Source: Ampelomyces quisqualis (lineage: Eukaryota; Ascomycota; Dothideomycetes; Pleosporales; Phaeosphaeriaceae). From it: a DNA stretch of 64,000 nucleotides. The translations under genes were made by a program, and so were the position numbers. This document shows positions 31,327 to 42,281 of the stretch, piece by piece. Numbering within the stretch: position 1 is the stretch's first letter; the number at the start of each line of letters is the position of its first letter. Location: contig JAGTXZ010000002.1 of NCBI GenBank assembly GCA_018398575.1, positions 1,242,501 through 1,306,500 of the forward strand. Reading direction: 5' to 3'. The notes under the pieces are model-generated. The model did no database searches. It was given only the letters and a program-made list of their open reading frames with translations, and had not been told where the DNA came from.

Positions 31327-32694
31327 TCAAAAGGCCGAGCTGCCGAACGCTGGCGACAAGAATCTTTTAAGCTTGTCCCGCTGACGCATGGGTGTGCCGG
31401 AGCGCGGCTGTGTCACCGAGGACGACGCCGACGAGAACGAGAACTGGGATCCCTGACGCGATTGCTCACTCTCTGATGTCTCCGGGCTCTTCAATGGTGG
31501 GTCGACGCTTGTGATGCTAGGACTCCTCGGAGTGTCTACGACGCGGCACGGCACCCGACATGCGTCAAGCCAGAATCGGTCGATGCAGCATTCTGTCTCA
31601 TCCTCCATGATGCCAAAATCCGCAAAGTAGATTGCTACGCTGTCGAGAACAATCATGTCCGAGTATCGTTTGCCGCGAGGCTCTATGTCTTTGGCGAACG
31701 GGTCCAGAGATGCTACCGAGTCTTTGCGCAGCTTGGCGGGATGTTGTTCAAGGCAAACTGCGCCCGGCGTGTAGACTGGCTGTCGCCCTGCCAGATAAGG
31801 TGCATTGATGGACTCGTCTGTGGGCTGAGGACGGGAGGCTCTGCTCAAGCGAAGGGTACGTGAGCTACCAGCCAGACTCGACATAATGGACTTCCTTGCA
31901 TACATCGCATGAGGACTAGATGAGCTCGAGGGCTCTTCTTTAGCGATGTTCCTCTCGGGGATCGCATATAATTCTCGAGGCGTGTTCAGCATTGAGCTTG
32001 GTCGTGATATGGATTCTACGATGTCCGTATTCAGCCTTCCAACATTCCTACCGTCCAGAGTCTTTCTCACGCGAGCTCTCTGAGAAAATGAGCCCAGTGG
32101 CTGTGCAGCTCCCAACGATTCGCCGTTATCGCCCTGCGTTGCGGGTTGTGGTATTGGTGGAAGCCGTGCCTTGGGTCCTTGTCGGTCACCACCGCTTGTT
32201 CCTCTGAACACCGAAGGATCGGTTACACGACTTGTTTGCTGCGGCATGCATCCTTTCTCTGATTTGGATGGATCCAGCCTTGTGCTAATTGCCCTTCGCG
32301 GCAGCTGGGGTGCGTAGTCGGGTAGGCTGAGGGTGCCTGGAGGGGCAGTGTCTGCCTTCTTCCGCAAAGATGGACGCTCCAGTAGCTCCACATCATTGCT
32401 GAAGCTTCGTTGTCTTAATCTTGGTACATCGTTGGTTGGACCTGATACCACGATCAAGGGCCCTGTTGGCGCGTCTAGCTCAGAGAGGGATGGCTTGGTG
32501 GCATCCTGCGCTACAGGAGTCAGACATTCTTCAGTCTCTGATGTAGCAGGAGAAGATTCGGACGAGCAAACGAAAGTCCTAAGCCCATCCATTGAGTTGA
32601 TGTCGCTAATCTCGCTGGCAGGACGGTTCGCAAAGTTTGAAGAAGGTATCCATTCTGTGGGCAGGTCGTAGTAATCCTTCTTGTTGTCGGCCAT
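31327..32694 (-). CDS. Ser/Pro-rich hypothetical protein, 455 aa
   Basis: Single open frame from ATG 32694 (MADNKKDYYDLPTEWIPSS). The first 320 residues are Ser/Pro/Arg-rich and disordered. The only segment that looks folded is about 340-395: YSDMIVLDSVAIYFADFGIMEDETECCIDRFW, then LDACRVPCRVVDTPRSP. I do not recognise the family. No intron is needed, and codon use is even along the frame, so I treat it as a real gene. It is the last gene before an accessory-looking patch. Confidence 0.6.
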   Translation of the reverse strand: MADNKKDYYDLPTEWIPSSNFANRPASEISDINSMDGLRTFVCSSESSPATSETEECLTPVAQDATKPSLSELDAPTGPLIVVSGPTNDVPRLRQRSFSNDVELLERPSLRKKADTAPPGTLSLPDYAPQLPRRAISTRLDPSKSEKGCMPQQTSRVTDPSVFRGTSGGDRQGPKARLPPIPQPATQGDNGESLGAAQPLGSFSQRARVRKTLDGRNVGRLNTDIVESISRPSSMLNTPRELYAIPERNIAKEEPSSSSSPHAMYARKSIMSSLAGSSRTLRLSRASRPQPTDESINAPYLAGRQPVYTPGAVCLEQHPAKLRKDSVASLDPFAKDIEPRGKRYSDMIVLDSVAIYFADFGIMEDETECCIDRFWLDACRVPCRVVDTPRSPSITSVDPPLKSPETSESEQSRQGSQFSFSSASSSVTQPRSGTPMRQRDKLKRFLSPAFGSSAF

Positions 32695-34540
32695 TGCGTT
32701 GCTCGATGCCTATAGAGGTTACTGAACACCAGGAACAGTACCGACTAAAAGTGATTGAGGGGAATTCAGTAACGGCGCTTTTGGTGGACCGCATCTTTCT
32801 TTGTCTGTCTGCAAGCTACACTACACAGACGGCCTCAGCAACGCATCCTCGGTCCTCGAAAGACAAAGAAAGCTCTTCACAAGGTTCAACACGTGAAGTT
32901 GGTAACATGAAAACGGCGAAAATTCCTTCCAAGTCTCCATGGCCCCGGGTTAATGGAAGAGCTCTAATTATGTAGCGGCGGCTGACGTCCTGAGTGTCCC
33001 CTCTGCATACGCAGAGCCGCACAGCCTCCAAAGGTACTACCGAGCGCCTCCAATACACGAGCACGCTACGAATACATTCTATGACAAAGAGATTGAGACT
33101 AGCCTCCGAGGAAACTGGGCGATCGGTAGCTTTCCTGGCGCACACAGCCCAAACTTCAACTTGCGCCATCGCGCACACCTACAGCTGCATCGGCGACACA
33201 GCCTTCACGAGAAGTACAGCCCGGGCTTGGGACTTGAGTGTAGGAACCTTCGAGTCTCAACTCATAAGCAGTTCACAAGACTCTGACATGGCAGCATAGC
33301 CCCACCTGCAAGTGTAAGTACCTAAATCTCGTGGGGCATGGTACCAGGCTACCCCTCCTTCTCGCCAGCCGTCTGGTGCTCCGCCAAAGGTTATATGCGG
33401 AGTACATAAGGCAATGGGAACATCAATTGATCTAATCAAACAGCTTCAGATGGACTTTGGGCTCACAATGAGATCCTACAGGAAACCAAGATGTAGGTAT
33501 GCAGGACAGGAGTCTATATTAAGCTTTCCAACAGTAAAGGCTCTTGCAAGGGGGCTGACCCATTTGGGTTAGGCTGGAACACTTTCGCCAGCTCACTGTG
33601 TAGGCGGTATGGATACTCCGTAGCAATTTATGTACCCTCTACTCTGTAAATTTCTCGATCGCTGTGTCAGACTTTGTCACAGTACTAGCAGCGAACTTCT
33701 AGGTTACTGTTGCTGTGTTGAGAGCTGCGGATCTGTCCCACTTCGGATCAGAATTAGGCGCTAGTTACCCGCTCTACAAGCCAACCGATAGGTTGGCTTT
33801 GCTAGGTGGTAAGCTCAACGCCAAATACCAGCTCAACGCCAAAAATTGGTACCTTTAGCAACGCTACTTGGTGGATTTCTTAGATATTTTACCTACAAAG
33901 CTAACCTTCGGAGCGGGTGTTGCGGACTCAGAAATCTTACCACCCGGGTGTTCGCTTGACATTTAGTCACGTGAAGATCTAACCCTATAGCGAATGATAT
34001 GATTGGCCATAACCGTCATCTCCTTGCACGTGACCAAATGTCATGCGAACACTGGTACCACTATCAATGCTCGGGCCGAACAGCGACATCGTCCTCTCGC
34101 GCTGGGGTAGTGTCGGAAAACAAGGCGATGGTAGGGTGCTACCATAACACAACGAGCTCCTTCGTACACTACTTTTGCGTTGTGACACAAGACAATTACT
34201 ATACTCCGTAGTGTCTACTCCGTACATATGTAACATATGCATACAGAGTAGCTAGTGTAGGTATGTTACAGCTCTGTGTGCACGGATCTTAATGTCAAAT
34301 GGCATGAGGAAGTGAGACGTAAGTTCTGCTATTGGCTACAACGTCTGTGAGATTCGTTCTTGAGATAAAAAATTCAAACCCCTCCCAGAGTTTCAGTCAC
34401 TGACTACTTATTCGTCTCGTTGCTCCCTTCGGCAGGTACCGTTATCTGGCACTTCGTCGCTTATCTCTTATCTTCTTTTTTCTAGTTGAGCACACTTTCT
34501 ATTTGCCTTGGCAAATAGAACATACGTAAGACTGTGCAAG
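32695..34540. other. Accessory intergenic patch, no gene supported
   Basis: 1.85 kb of AT-leaning sequence with short frames only. It holds a perfect 9-bp hairpin (33778-33799, loop GATA), a 26-bp inverted repeat (33948-34052) and three TACTCCGTA motifs (33614, 34202, 34216). A 13-bp string, GCTCAACGCCAAA, is repeated near 33812 and 33831. This may be debris of small non-autonomous elements. Confidence 0.45.
33948..34052. repeat. Inverted repeat with CACGTG in both arms
   Basis: Arms 33948-33973 and 34027-34052 are reverse complements over 26 bp with two mismatches, separated by 53 bp. Each arm ends inward in a TCACGTG sequence. It could be a small MITE-like palindrome. Confidence 0.8.
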
Positions 34541-35813
34541 ATGTTTAAATTCTACCTCTTTCTCACAGTAGTACTTCCGCTCTCACAAGCCACTCACCTT
34601 CTTCTAACAAACGATGATAGCTGGGACGATCTCAATGTTAGGGCGTTGTTCAACCTCTTGGATACCACTACCTATCATGAGCTTATACTGTGTTCTCCCC
34701 AAACTCGTGAGTGGTTCAATGCACTGCTTCAAAGTAACATTCTCTATCTGCGCGTAGCGAACCCTCAGCCTTCAAGGGAAATCCTACCTCGACAAGCGCC
34801 CGAGGATCTGTTGTCAATGTCTGATGATGACGGTGCATCGTCTGAGCACGACTTTCAGTTGTCTGACGATGACAATAGATTTCCTAGTGGTGACAGTTTC
34901 AACTTTGACGAGAACCGTCCGTTGCTCGAAACTCACCATGACTCTGGACCTCCTAGCGGTGACAGCTTCAACTTTGACGAGGACCGTCCATCAGTCGAAA
35001 ATAAATGGAACCCAACCGACTCTCCAGGATATGTCGGAGCCCACCGTAGAGTGTGGGGGTTTCCACCCCATTATGGATTTAACGCTTCCGGCATTCGACT
35101 CAACTACTATCTCCAAGACCCAGTACGACACCCTATTATAATAGTGAAACACAACAGAAGATCCGCTAAATTGTCTTCTAGGAAAGCGGAGTTCATAACT
35201 GCATAGATAATCTACCGTGGGCGCTTTACAGAGATTATCCACGTGGTGATCTAATATTTTATCACAAGTTGCCTCCAGAGCTTGTTTTAGGTGGACCCAA
35301 GGTTGGCAGTTCTCTAGATATGACCAGCGTACGGACAGAGTTCTCGCTGCGTTCAAAGATCCTCGCATGCACGGCTATCGTCCTAGCATCACTTTTGCGG
35401 GTGCAGATGACAGATCAGATCCGTCACGGGAGCTCTCAAGCAAGATTTACGCCCAATTCGCTACGATCATTACACGGGCTGTTTTTCAGAGCGGAAAACC
35501 ATACCTCCCTAAACACAGCCACCTGCACGTCATCTTCCCTCACGTCACGAACGAGAAGTGCAGCAAGGCGAAGGACTTCAAATTCATTCTTACAACTGAC
35601 GGTCAACCAATCCGGAATTTGCGAAGACGCAGATATTGTGGGTCACGGAAACTCCCATCTGAGTCAATCGTAGTCCAAAGGGATGATGACTGTTATGTTT
35701 CTCTGAGCTTACTAGATCCCCGTAACACGGAGGAAGGCCCTGATATGTCTGACCAATTGAGGATGGCCGAAAAGCTGAGTCCGATACTCACTTGCCTTCC
35801 TGAACCCACCTAA
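34541..35813 (+). pseudogene. SurE-like acid phosphatase/nucleotidase, probably decayed
   Basis: Divergent member of the fungal SurE-like phosphatase family. A signal peptide (MFKFYLFLTVVLPLSQA) leads into HLLLTNDDSWDDLNVRALFN, which holds the Asp-Asp metal site. Exon 1 is 34541-35122 and exon 2 starts at 35182; the 59-nt intron begins GTACGA and ends TTCTAG. Later matches are GGPKVGSS (family SGPNxGxN), SKIYAQFATIITRAVFQSGKPYLP, and the C-terminal LSPILTCLP. Signs of decay: the frame shifts near 35325-35340 with no usable intron, the metal-site Asn is Lys, and the usual Ser-Gly-Thr-Gly loop is replaced by an acidic insertion with an internal duplication (PSGDSFNFDE twice). It could be a sequencing indel in an unusual gene, but pseudogene fits better. 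Confidence 0.6.
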
Positions 35814-36256
35814 GCAAACTTCTTGCTGGAGAGAAAAATCACCACGGAACCACATATACAGACCCACTCGACCACACGTGCAAGGCCTAATCCCTCCAGA
35901 CAAAATCTGCCTTCATACAGAAGACTACAATAAACATCGAAAACTGAATTCTCCCATGGGTTGAGGGGGTGTGGCGTCACGAAAGAAGAGTTGCAGCAAT
36001 GTGAAGCCTGACCATCTCATGTCTTGTTACCAGTGACCATCTCGGCATAGAACTCCTCTCGTCATATCCGTGATAGCCCATCGTGAGTGCACATGTGAAT
36101 CAAGGAAGCAGAGTATCGGTGGAAGGCAACCAATTGAAACTAACCCTGCCACCAAGCCAACAGTCATAAAAGGTAGGTGCCTCTAGTAAGTGCCACGCCG
36201 ATCGTGTGTATATTCACCTCCAAAAACACCTTCTACCCCTCCTCAAACATCCCTTC
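35814..36256. other. Intergenic, no gene seen
   Basis: 3' flanks of the SurE-like gene and of the convergent hydratase-repair gene. Confidence 0.5.
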
Positions 36257-37337
36257 TCACAACTTCGGCGTCTCTTCCTTCTCCCCAATGACGTTCAAGA
36301 AAGCAGTGTGCACATGCTCCGTCAAATCCGCCGCCTGGAGCGACCTGCCCTTCTCTTTGTATGCCAACTTCGAGCACTCCCTTGTAATACATGACCCTCC
36401 ATACGCTGCAAGTGCCAGCGTCTCACTCGGCTCCATATTCGTTCCATGGTCCCAGATCTTGTCGTGATACGCTTTCCTGTACGCCAGCAGTGTTGCCAAA
36501 CTGCCCGTGAGCGTATCACCCTGACCACCCGAGCGCTTCAATCCACCCTCGCCCTCCGAAACGAGCGTAACCGAGCCGTTCGAGATATAATCCTTCGCAC
36601 CCTTTTGAATGATAGTCACTCCGCCAAATGCCTTCGCAAGCTTCGAGCATAATTCTGATGGATCGCCCTGATCGACGTTGACCCCCTTGGCCTTAGCTAA
36701 CCTCCCAAACTCAACGACATTGGGCGTCAGTATGCACTCTGTACATCCATCGACCAGCTCCGGCCGCGTCTGCGCGAGGTACAATCCATCTGCATCCAGC
36801 ACGAACGGAATGCCTTGTTTCCGCGCCTCTTGAATGACTTCCGCGCACGTATCTTGCATGAGCTTATCGCGGCCGAGACCGGGCCCGATGACAACGACGT
36901 GCAGACGAGACAGCATAGCCACGACTTCAGACTTTATGCTTTCGATGTTTTCATTCCGGGCTACGTTTTTGGACTGTCGCATGTAAGGGTGGACCATGAG
37001 GTTGGGGGAATAAGTCTTGATGACGGCGCCGGCGCCGGGTTCGCAGATTACGTGGGACTGGATTTGCTATGAGTTACTGATTCAAGTGCTGCAGGTAGTT
37101 TGGCGTACCATGTCGCATCCTAGTTTTGCGGATGCCATGGCGGAAAAGTATGGGGCGCCGGTGTAGTCTTCACTTCCGCCGATGACGGCTACGCGACCCA
37201 ATTGACCTTGAATCCATATTAGCATCCCGAGGTTATGAGGATATAAGCCGTAACATACCTTTATGGAAGCTCTCAAGCATAGGCGGCACCATATTGTACA
37301 CCTTCTTGAGGAGGTCTTTTCGCGTAGCGGAAGCCAT
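36257..37337 (-). CDS. NNR2: ATP-dependent (S)-NAD(P)H-hydrate dehydratase
   Basis: Metabolite-repair enzyme (NAXD/CARKD, yeast YKL151C) that dehydrates damaged NADHX and NADPHX at the cost of ATP. Exons: 37337-37259, 37206-37109, 37057-36257, 325 aa. Introns start GTATGT and GTACGC and end TCAAG and TCCAG. The second acceptor was picked because it gives CDMSHVICEPGA. The ribokinase-like fold is clear: GQLGRVAVIGGSEDYTGAP, VVVIGPGLGRD, FVLDADGLYL, ILTPNVVEFGRL, GGVTIIQKGAKDYI, GGQGDTLTGSLATLLA. GGQGDTLTG carries the ATP site and catalytic Asp. There is no YjeF_N epimerase domain, as in eukaryotes where it is a separate protein. It is followed on the same strand, 343 bp upstream of its ATG, by the 3' end of dapB. 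Confidence 0.92.
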
Positions 37338-37680
37338 TTTGAAATATTGTGGAAGCTTAAATGAACCTTTCAGGTTGCATTCAAATTAAGTTTGAAGAGT
37401 AACAAACGTTGAAAGGTGGTGGGAGCTTGGAAAATCAGCAGTTTTACAAATGGAGTTCAGAGGTTTAGATCGACGTCATGATGAGCGCGGGGAAGAGCAG
37501 AATCGCGTCGACGCGCCAACCGTGCAATCGTACGGCAGAGAGACCGCGGAGGTGTAGATTTGGTCACTGCACACGTTGATAATCCAGAAGTGCACGGTAT
37601 TGGCTCTGTGCTCATCTGTTTCGTAGTATTGGTAATGATACTGCGAGTCAAACGCCACTACTACCCTACAATGCTACCCC
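37338..37680. promoter_or_regulatory. Intergenic between hydrate dehydratase and dapB
   Basis: 343 bp carrying the promoter of the minus-strand dehydratase gene and the dapB 3' flank. Nothing else recognised. Confidence 0.5.
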
Positions 37681-40516
37681 TCACCGTCCTATTGACCTTG
37701 CATCCGCCTGCGCTTTTGGTACAGCATTCTCAATGCGAAGCCACTCCCCATTGAAAGCATTGGTGAGCCACCAGGTCAATTCTGCGTCATGTCAGTACAA
37801 TCTCAAAGGCTCCTCAAAAAGGCTAGGCTTACTGTCATATACGATCTTATTCGCATTGTGGAAGTATATGCTATGATCTGAATCCGGGAAGACATGAACG
37901 TCATAATTTTCGATACCAGACAGATCGAGCTTGTCGAGCAAGGTGAGTGTATTCTGCATGTGCACGTTGTCGTCTGCTACTCCGTGCATGATCAGGAATC
38001 GAACGTTCTTGGACAGAGCCTGCACGTCGGATATGGATGAGTTGTCGTAGCCCGCTGCGTTGTGCTGTGGTGTATGCATATAGCGTTCAGTGTAGATGGA
38101 GTCTGGAACAAGTAAGTAAGGTCGATGTAGAGCAAGAATCAAAAAGCATACCATAGAACCTCCAATCTGTCACTGGCGCTACGGCCATGCCATATCTGAA
38201 TGTCTGTCCGCCATCCATCTCAATGGTCTTGAGGGTCGTGAAGCCTCCGTAGCTCCATCCCCAGATTGCAAGTCTGTCGGCATCGACGTATTTCTTTGCA
38301 GCCCACATCTTGGCAGTAGCGATCTGATCATGCGCCTCGTAGTGGCCAATATTGCCTCTGGTAATGCAACGTAGTTTGCGACCGAGGAATCCGGTACCGC
38401 GGCCATCTACTGTAACGACAATGTAACCTAAGCTGGCGGCGATGTATGCCTGGAAATCGACCTCGAATTTCCGGTGCACTTGTTGTGAGCCAGGACCACT
38501 GTACTGGAAGAAGAGCACTGGGTACTTGCGCTTCTCGCTGAAGTGGGGCGGACGACGTTCAAGAACGTTCAGCGTGAAACCATCAACATCGACAGTTGAG
38601 TACTTGCGAATCGGAAGTTCATGCTTCTGCACCATCCTTGCCAATTCTTTGTTCTCCTCCAAGACTTTCTCATATCTCTCGTTGTTTGATGGCGTGCTGA
38701 TGATCTTCTGCCATGGGATACCGGGGCCTTTGTAGGACATCAACGCAAATGAGCCACCCGTAGAGAATGATGCATCGTAGTAAGCAGAACCGCTGTCCTC
38801 GAGCACTTCTCTCTTGCCTGTGCCGTTGAGAGCGACTACGAAAGCATGTCGCTCAATCGAGCTCTTCTCGGTAGAGATGTAGTAAACAAGGTTGTTCTTG
38901 AGGTCAACACGAGAAGGAGCATCTACGACTTCCCATTCGCCCTTTGTAAGAACTGTGGGCGTATCACTATCAAGTGGTGTGAAGTAGCCGATATGGTCGT
39001 ACCCCTTGTGGATGACAGTGTCAATATATCCATCGTCTTTGCGGCCTTGGGCAGGATCAGCAGGTACGAAGGTCGTCTTCTGAGAGACCTCAAACCAGCC
39101 GCCATCGAGCTTCGCAACATTCTCCTCTCTGACAGTCTTGCCAGTCCGTTTGGCGACGTCGATCAAGACGAGCTTTAGTGTATCACTTTCTCGGTTTGTC
39201 TCGCGGACGAGGACTTGACCGCTCTTTCCAGCCCACACAATCTCGGTGATGAGGCGATCCTTGTCAGCGAAGTCGTTATCAATATTCACGCTAAATACAT
39301 CGCCCTTGTCGACATCGTAGAACTGCAATGTTACGATAGGGTTCGGTGCACCAGCCTTTGGGTATTTGATGTCGCGAACTTCGGGATATGACTCTTCACC
39401 ATCTCCAGGCTTCTTCCCGCTTGGCCGTGAAAGGAAATATTGAACCGGGTATGTTGGCACCATCGACTCGTCGGTTCGCAGGAATGCAACATATTTGCCA
39501 TCCTCAGACCACCAAGTCGCGCTGTTCCCTTGGAAGACTTCTTCCTCGTAGACCCAATCTGGAACACCGTAAAAAAGCTCCGAGCCGCCGTCCTGCGTGA
39601 TCTGGATGACCTTTTTTGTGTCGAGTTTGCGAAGGAATAAGTTGTTGTCTCTTGTGAACACGACGGCGTCGGATTGAGGAGAAAAGGAAGCTAGCTGCAC
39701 CCTCGCCGCAGGATTCTCAACATCTAAAGGCTCGCCAGTCTGTGTCTCAACGTCGAAGATCCAGTATAGGCCTGTATAAGAGTGCCTCCAGTTCTTCTGC
39801 TGCTCTGAAAGCACTAGCACCTTCTTGAAGTTGTCGCTCGGCCATACATTGCTAGGGTAGATGAATATGCCGTCCTCGACCTGGAAGTTGCTCTTCTTCA
39901 TCAAGGTGAACTTCTTCCCCGCCATTCCCGCAATCTCCTTGCCACGAACATCCTCGACGACCAGGAAGTCTTTGCCATGGACACCCTTCTCCAGCAATAG
40001 CCCATCCTGTCCGTCTGGACCTGCTATCCAAGACACGCTTTGTGATCGCGGCCAAAACTGGCCGCCGAGAACGCTGTCCAGTGTGATCTTCTTCCCAGAG
40101 CCTTTCGTGACGCTCGCGTTCGGGTCGTGTGGCCGAGTTGAAGCATGCTTGTAGCTACCGTTCACGAGGAAGGACACCAGCGCCAGAGCCCAGCCAAGCG
40201 CGCAGATGGTGCCAACAATCCATAGCGTCCGTCGCGTCTTCTTGTCTACAGGGGTAAGAGGATGGAATGTGCCCTCTTCGACATCGAATCGCCCGGGTGC
40301 ATGCGCGTCCTCGTCATTGTCGTGATCGGTGTATTTCTCACCCAATTTCGCGCGTGCGCCGTTGAATGCCCCGTCGTTGATGTGTTCGAGTACGAGGGAC
40401 GTGGTGGAGATGGAGGATGCGGAAGCTTCCGAACCGTCTTCTGAGGGTCGCGGCGACTCCTGGTGCCTGACAAGAAGCTCCGTCTCTTCTTCGCTCACGG
40501 CGCGCGATTGCGGCAT
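37681..40516 (-). CDS. dapB: Dipeptidyl aminopeptidase B, vacuolar (S9B family)
   Basis: Type II membrane serine protease of the DPP-IV family that removes X-Pro or X-Ala dipeptides; the fungal DapB/Dap2 form sits in the vacuolar membrane. Exons: 40516-38152, 38102-37833, 37781-37681, 911 aa. The 49- and 51-nt introns start GTATGC and GTAAGC. Cytosolic tail about 1-95, signal anchor about 97-118, beta-propeller to about 620, alpha/beta-hydrolase domain after it. The catalytic Ser is 755 (GWSYGG), Asp in GVADDNVH at about 832, His 865 in DSDHS. The DWVYEEEVF motif that binds the substrate N-terminus is present. The last exon (DKLTWWLTNAFNGEW...) was recovered by splicing. Length matches Aspergillus DapB proteins. 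Confidence 0.95.
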
Positions 40517-40988
40517 TATGGCTTTCGGTGTGGATCAGTCCGACTTCGATAATATCATTGCAGTATTCGCGATATGTATTTTACTACATCTGGTGGCAGC
40601 ACAGTCAAACGGTCTCGCAAGCGCAATATTCGGTCACGGTTGCGGAGTTGGAGCGGAGGTGTGAGAGCGCGCGTTGGCCGAAACAGACCAAGCCACCCTT
40701 TGACACATGTTGCAAAACCCGGCCGTTGTCGATTTGGACAAAGGACTTGCAGAGTTGGTTTTCTATTCAGAGCCTATTTGAGACAACCTCTAGTCTAGAT
40801 ATCGCCTCACGGGTACTGCCTCGACTTGCATGCTTTCGGCGCAGAGACCGCACATGAACGTGCTTCAGTAAGCCCGCCGTAGCCTGCATTCATCTCATTA
40901 TGTCGGGAGTACTGCCAAAGACAGATTCCGCAGAAACGCAGGGAACCACTACCTTGGTGATTCAATCTGTTATTTGTTCTTAGTGGCA
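40517..40988. promoter_or_regulatory. Intergenic between dapB promoter and RPB7 3' end
   Basis: 472 bp; upstream region of dapB. No motif recognised. Confidence 0.5.
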
Positions 40989-41661
40989 CTATGATGGAAG
41001 TGGTCCAAGGTAGTCCTGGCACCATAGTCAGCCATGTGTGCATTGGTATGAATATCAAATACCTCACCTCTTTCATGGTCCCGACAGCAAACATCTTGTC
41101 CACCTCTGATCGGAGACCCTTGATCTTGATCCGAATATTAGTTCCCTTCTCGATGACCTGCTCGCCATTGTCGGTCCACTGCGGCGGTGTGGCATTTGCA
41201 TCGAAGGTGATATCTGAGGGAATCATCTGGACAGTGTTAGTGCACGGGTACCTGCATAGAGCGCTTGAAGGAGCTTACGTTGCGCCCGACGAAAGCTTGC
41301 AGAGAGCCACAGTCCACGAAAAATCCGGTACGGAGAACGGAGGTCACAACGCCGTCCATCTGGAAATTAGTTAGCACTCGCCTTCAGACCTTCTGCCTTG
41401 CGATTCGCGTACCACTTCGCCCTTGTATGGCCGCCATACGATTGCCTTGTAGTGCACGACGTATTCAGCATGGCCAGATCCTGGTAGTACTTTCCCATCC
41501 GAGTGCTCAAATGCGTCCAGTATGCACACCACTGTGAATTTTCCTGTGCTTGAGCCCTCCTCCTTCAGCAGTAGTTCGCGATGGATGTGAGATCGAATGA
41601 GCGGGCCAAAATAGGAGGGATGAAGCTGGATCGTCTTCTCGAGCTCTTTGAGGAAGAACAT
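40989..41661 (-). CDS. RPB7: RNA polymerase II subunit Rpb7
   Basis: Subunit of the Rpb4/Rpb7 stalk of RNA polymerase II. Four exons: 41661-41413, 41359-41279, 41226-41068, 41015-40989; introns of 52-53 nt with GTACGC, GTAAGC and GTGAGG donors. The product is 171 aa, the same length as yeast Rpb7. It starts MFFLKELEKTIQLHPSYFGP (N-terminal RNP domain) and continues into the OB fold (DGVVTSVLRTGFFVDCGSL, QAFVGRNMIPSDITFD). The last exon encodes only DYLGPLPS and would be lost in an ORF-only annotation. It is transcribed away from MPO1 across a 620-bp gap. Confidence 0.95.
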
Positions 41662-42281
41662 GTTTGCGCGTCTGATGACAGGCGCCTGGCGAGAGGGGTG
41701 TGTAGATGCGCGTGGCTTTGTAGGTGGGTACGGGCGAGTGCACGAGTTGATGTGTGAATGACGGTGGGATGGAAAGCACAGCACAGGTGCCTTCGTATTA
41801 TGCGACTCTATTGTCTTTATTGTTCCCAGCGCAGCGAGGGCAGTGAGGGCGTCGTGACCAAACGCGCGCGCTCGAGTGAGAGACTCCTGCTACCAGCGAC
41901 CCGGCCCTCTTTAAATCGTCCTACAGTCCATGCGCAAGCTTCCTCTTCAAGTGCGCCTCTTTGTGAATGGAGGAATAACGCGGGTAGAGTGATGCGCGAG
42001 GGTGGGAGGAGCGTGGGGAACAATGGAAGCCCTGAAGCCTGTGTTGGCAAGTCGCGCTCCACCAAGTGACCAAGTTCCTCTCGGAGCGGAAAATCATTAG
42101 TCGCTCACCTGCCAGCACTTGCGCCCCACCCGTCCATGCCGTGGGACTTTCACCTGCATCAGTCCGCCCAACTGTCAGCCAGCCAGCCGAGACTTCGACT
42201 TCGACTATCGACTTCTTAAGCATGTTCTGGTAGCCGGTCCGTTCATCCTTTGACACGCAAGACGGTACTGCATTCGGCGCC
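41662..42281. promoter_or_regulatory. Divergent promoter region, RPB7/MPO1
   Basis: 620 bp between two outward-facing start codons. Minor frames only; no TATA box is evident. Confidence 0.55.

Noticed and set aside
38087..38160. Truncated dapB ending in the long frame
   Set aside because: The long frame continues into an intron; splicing with two short exons restores the catalytic Asp and His and the normal C-terminus.
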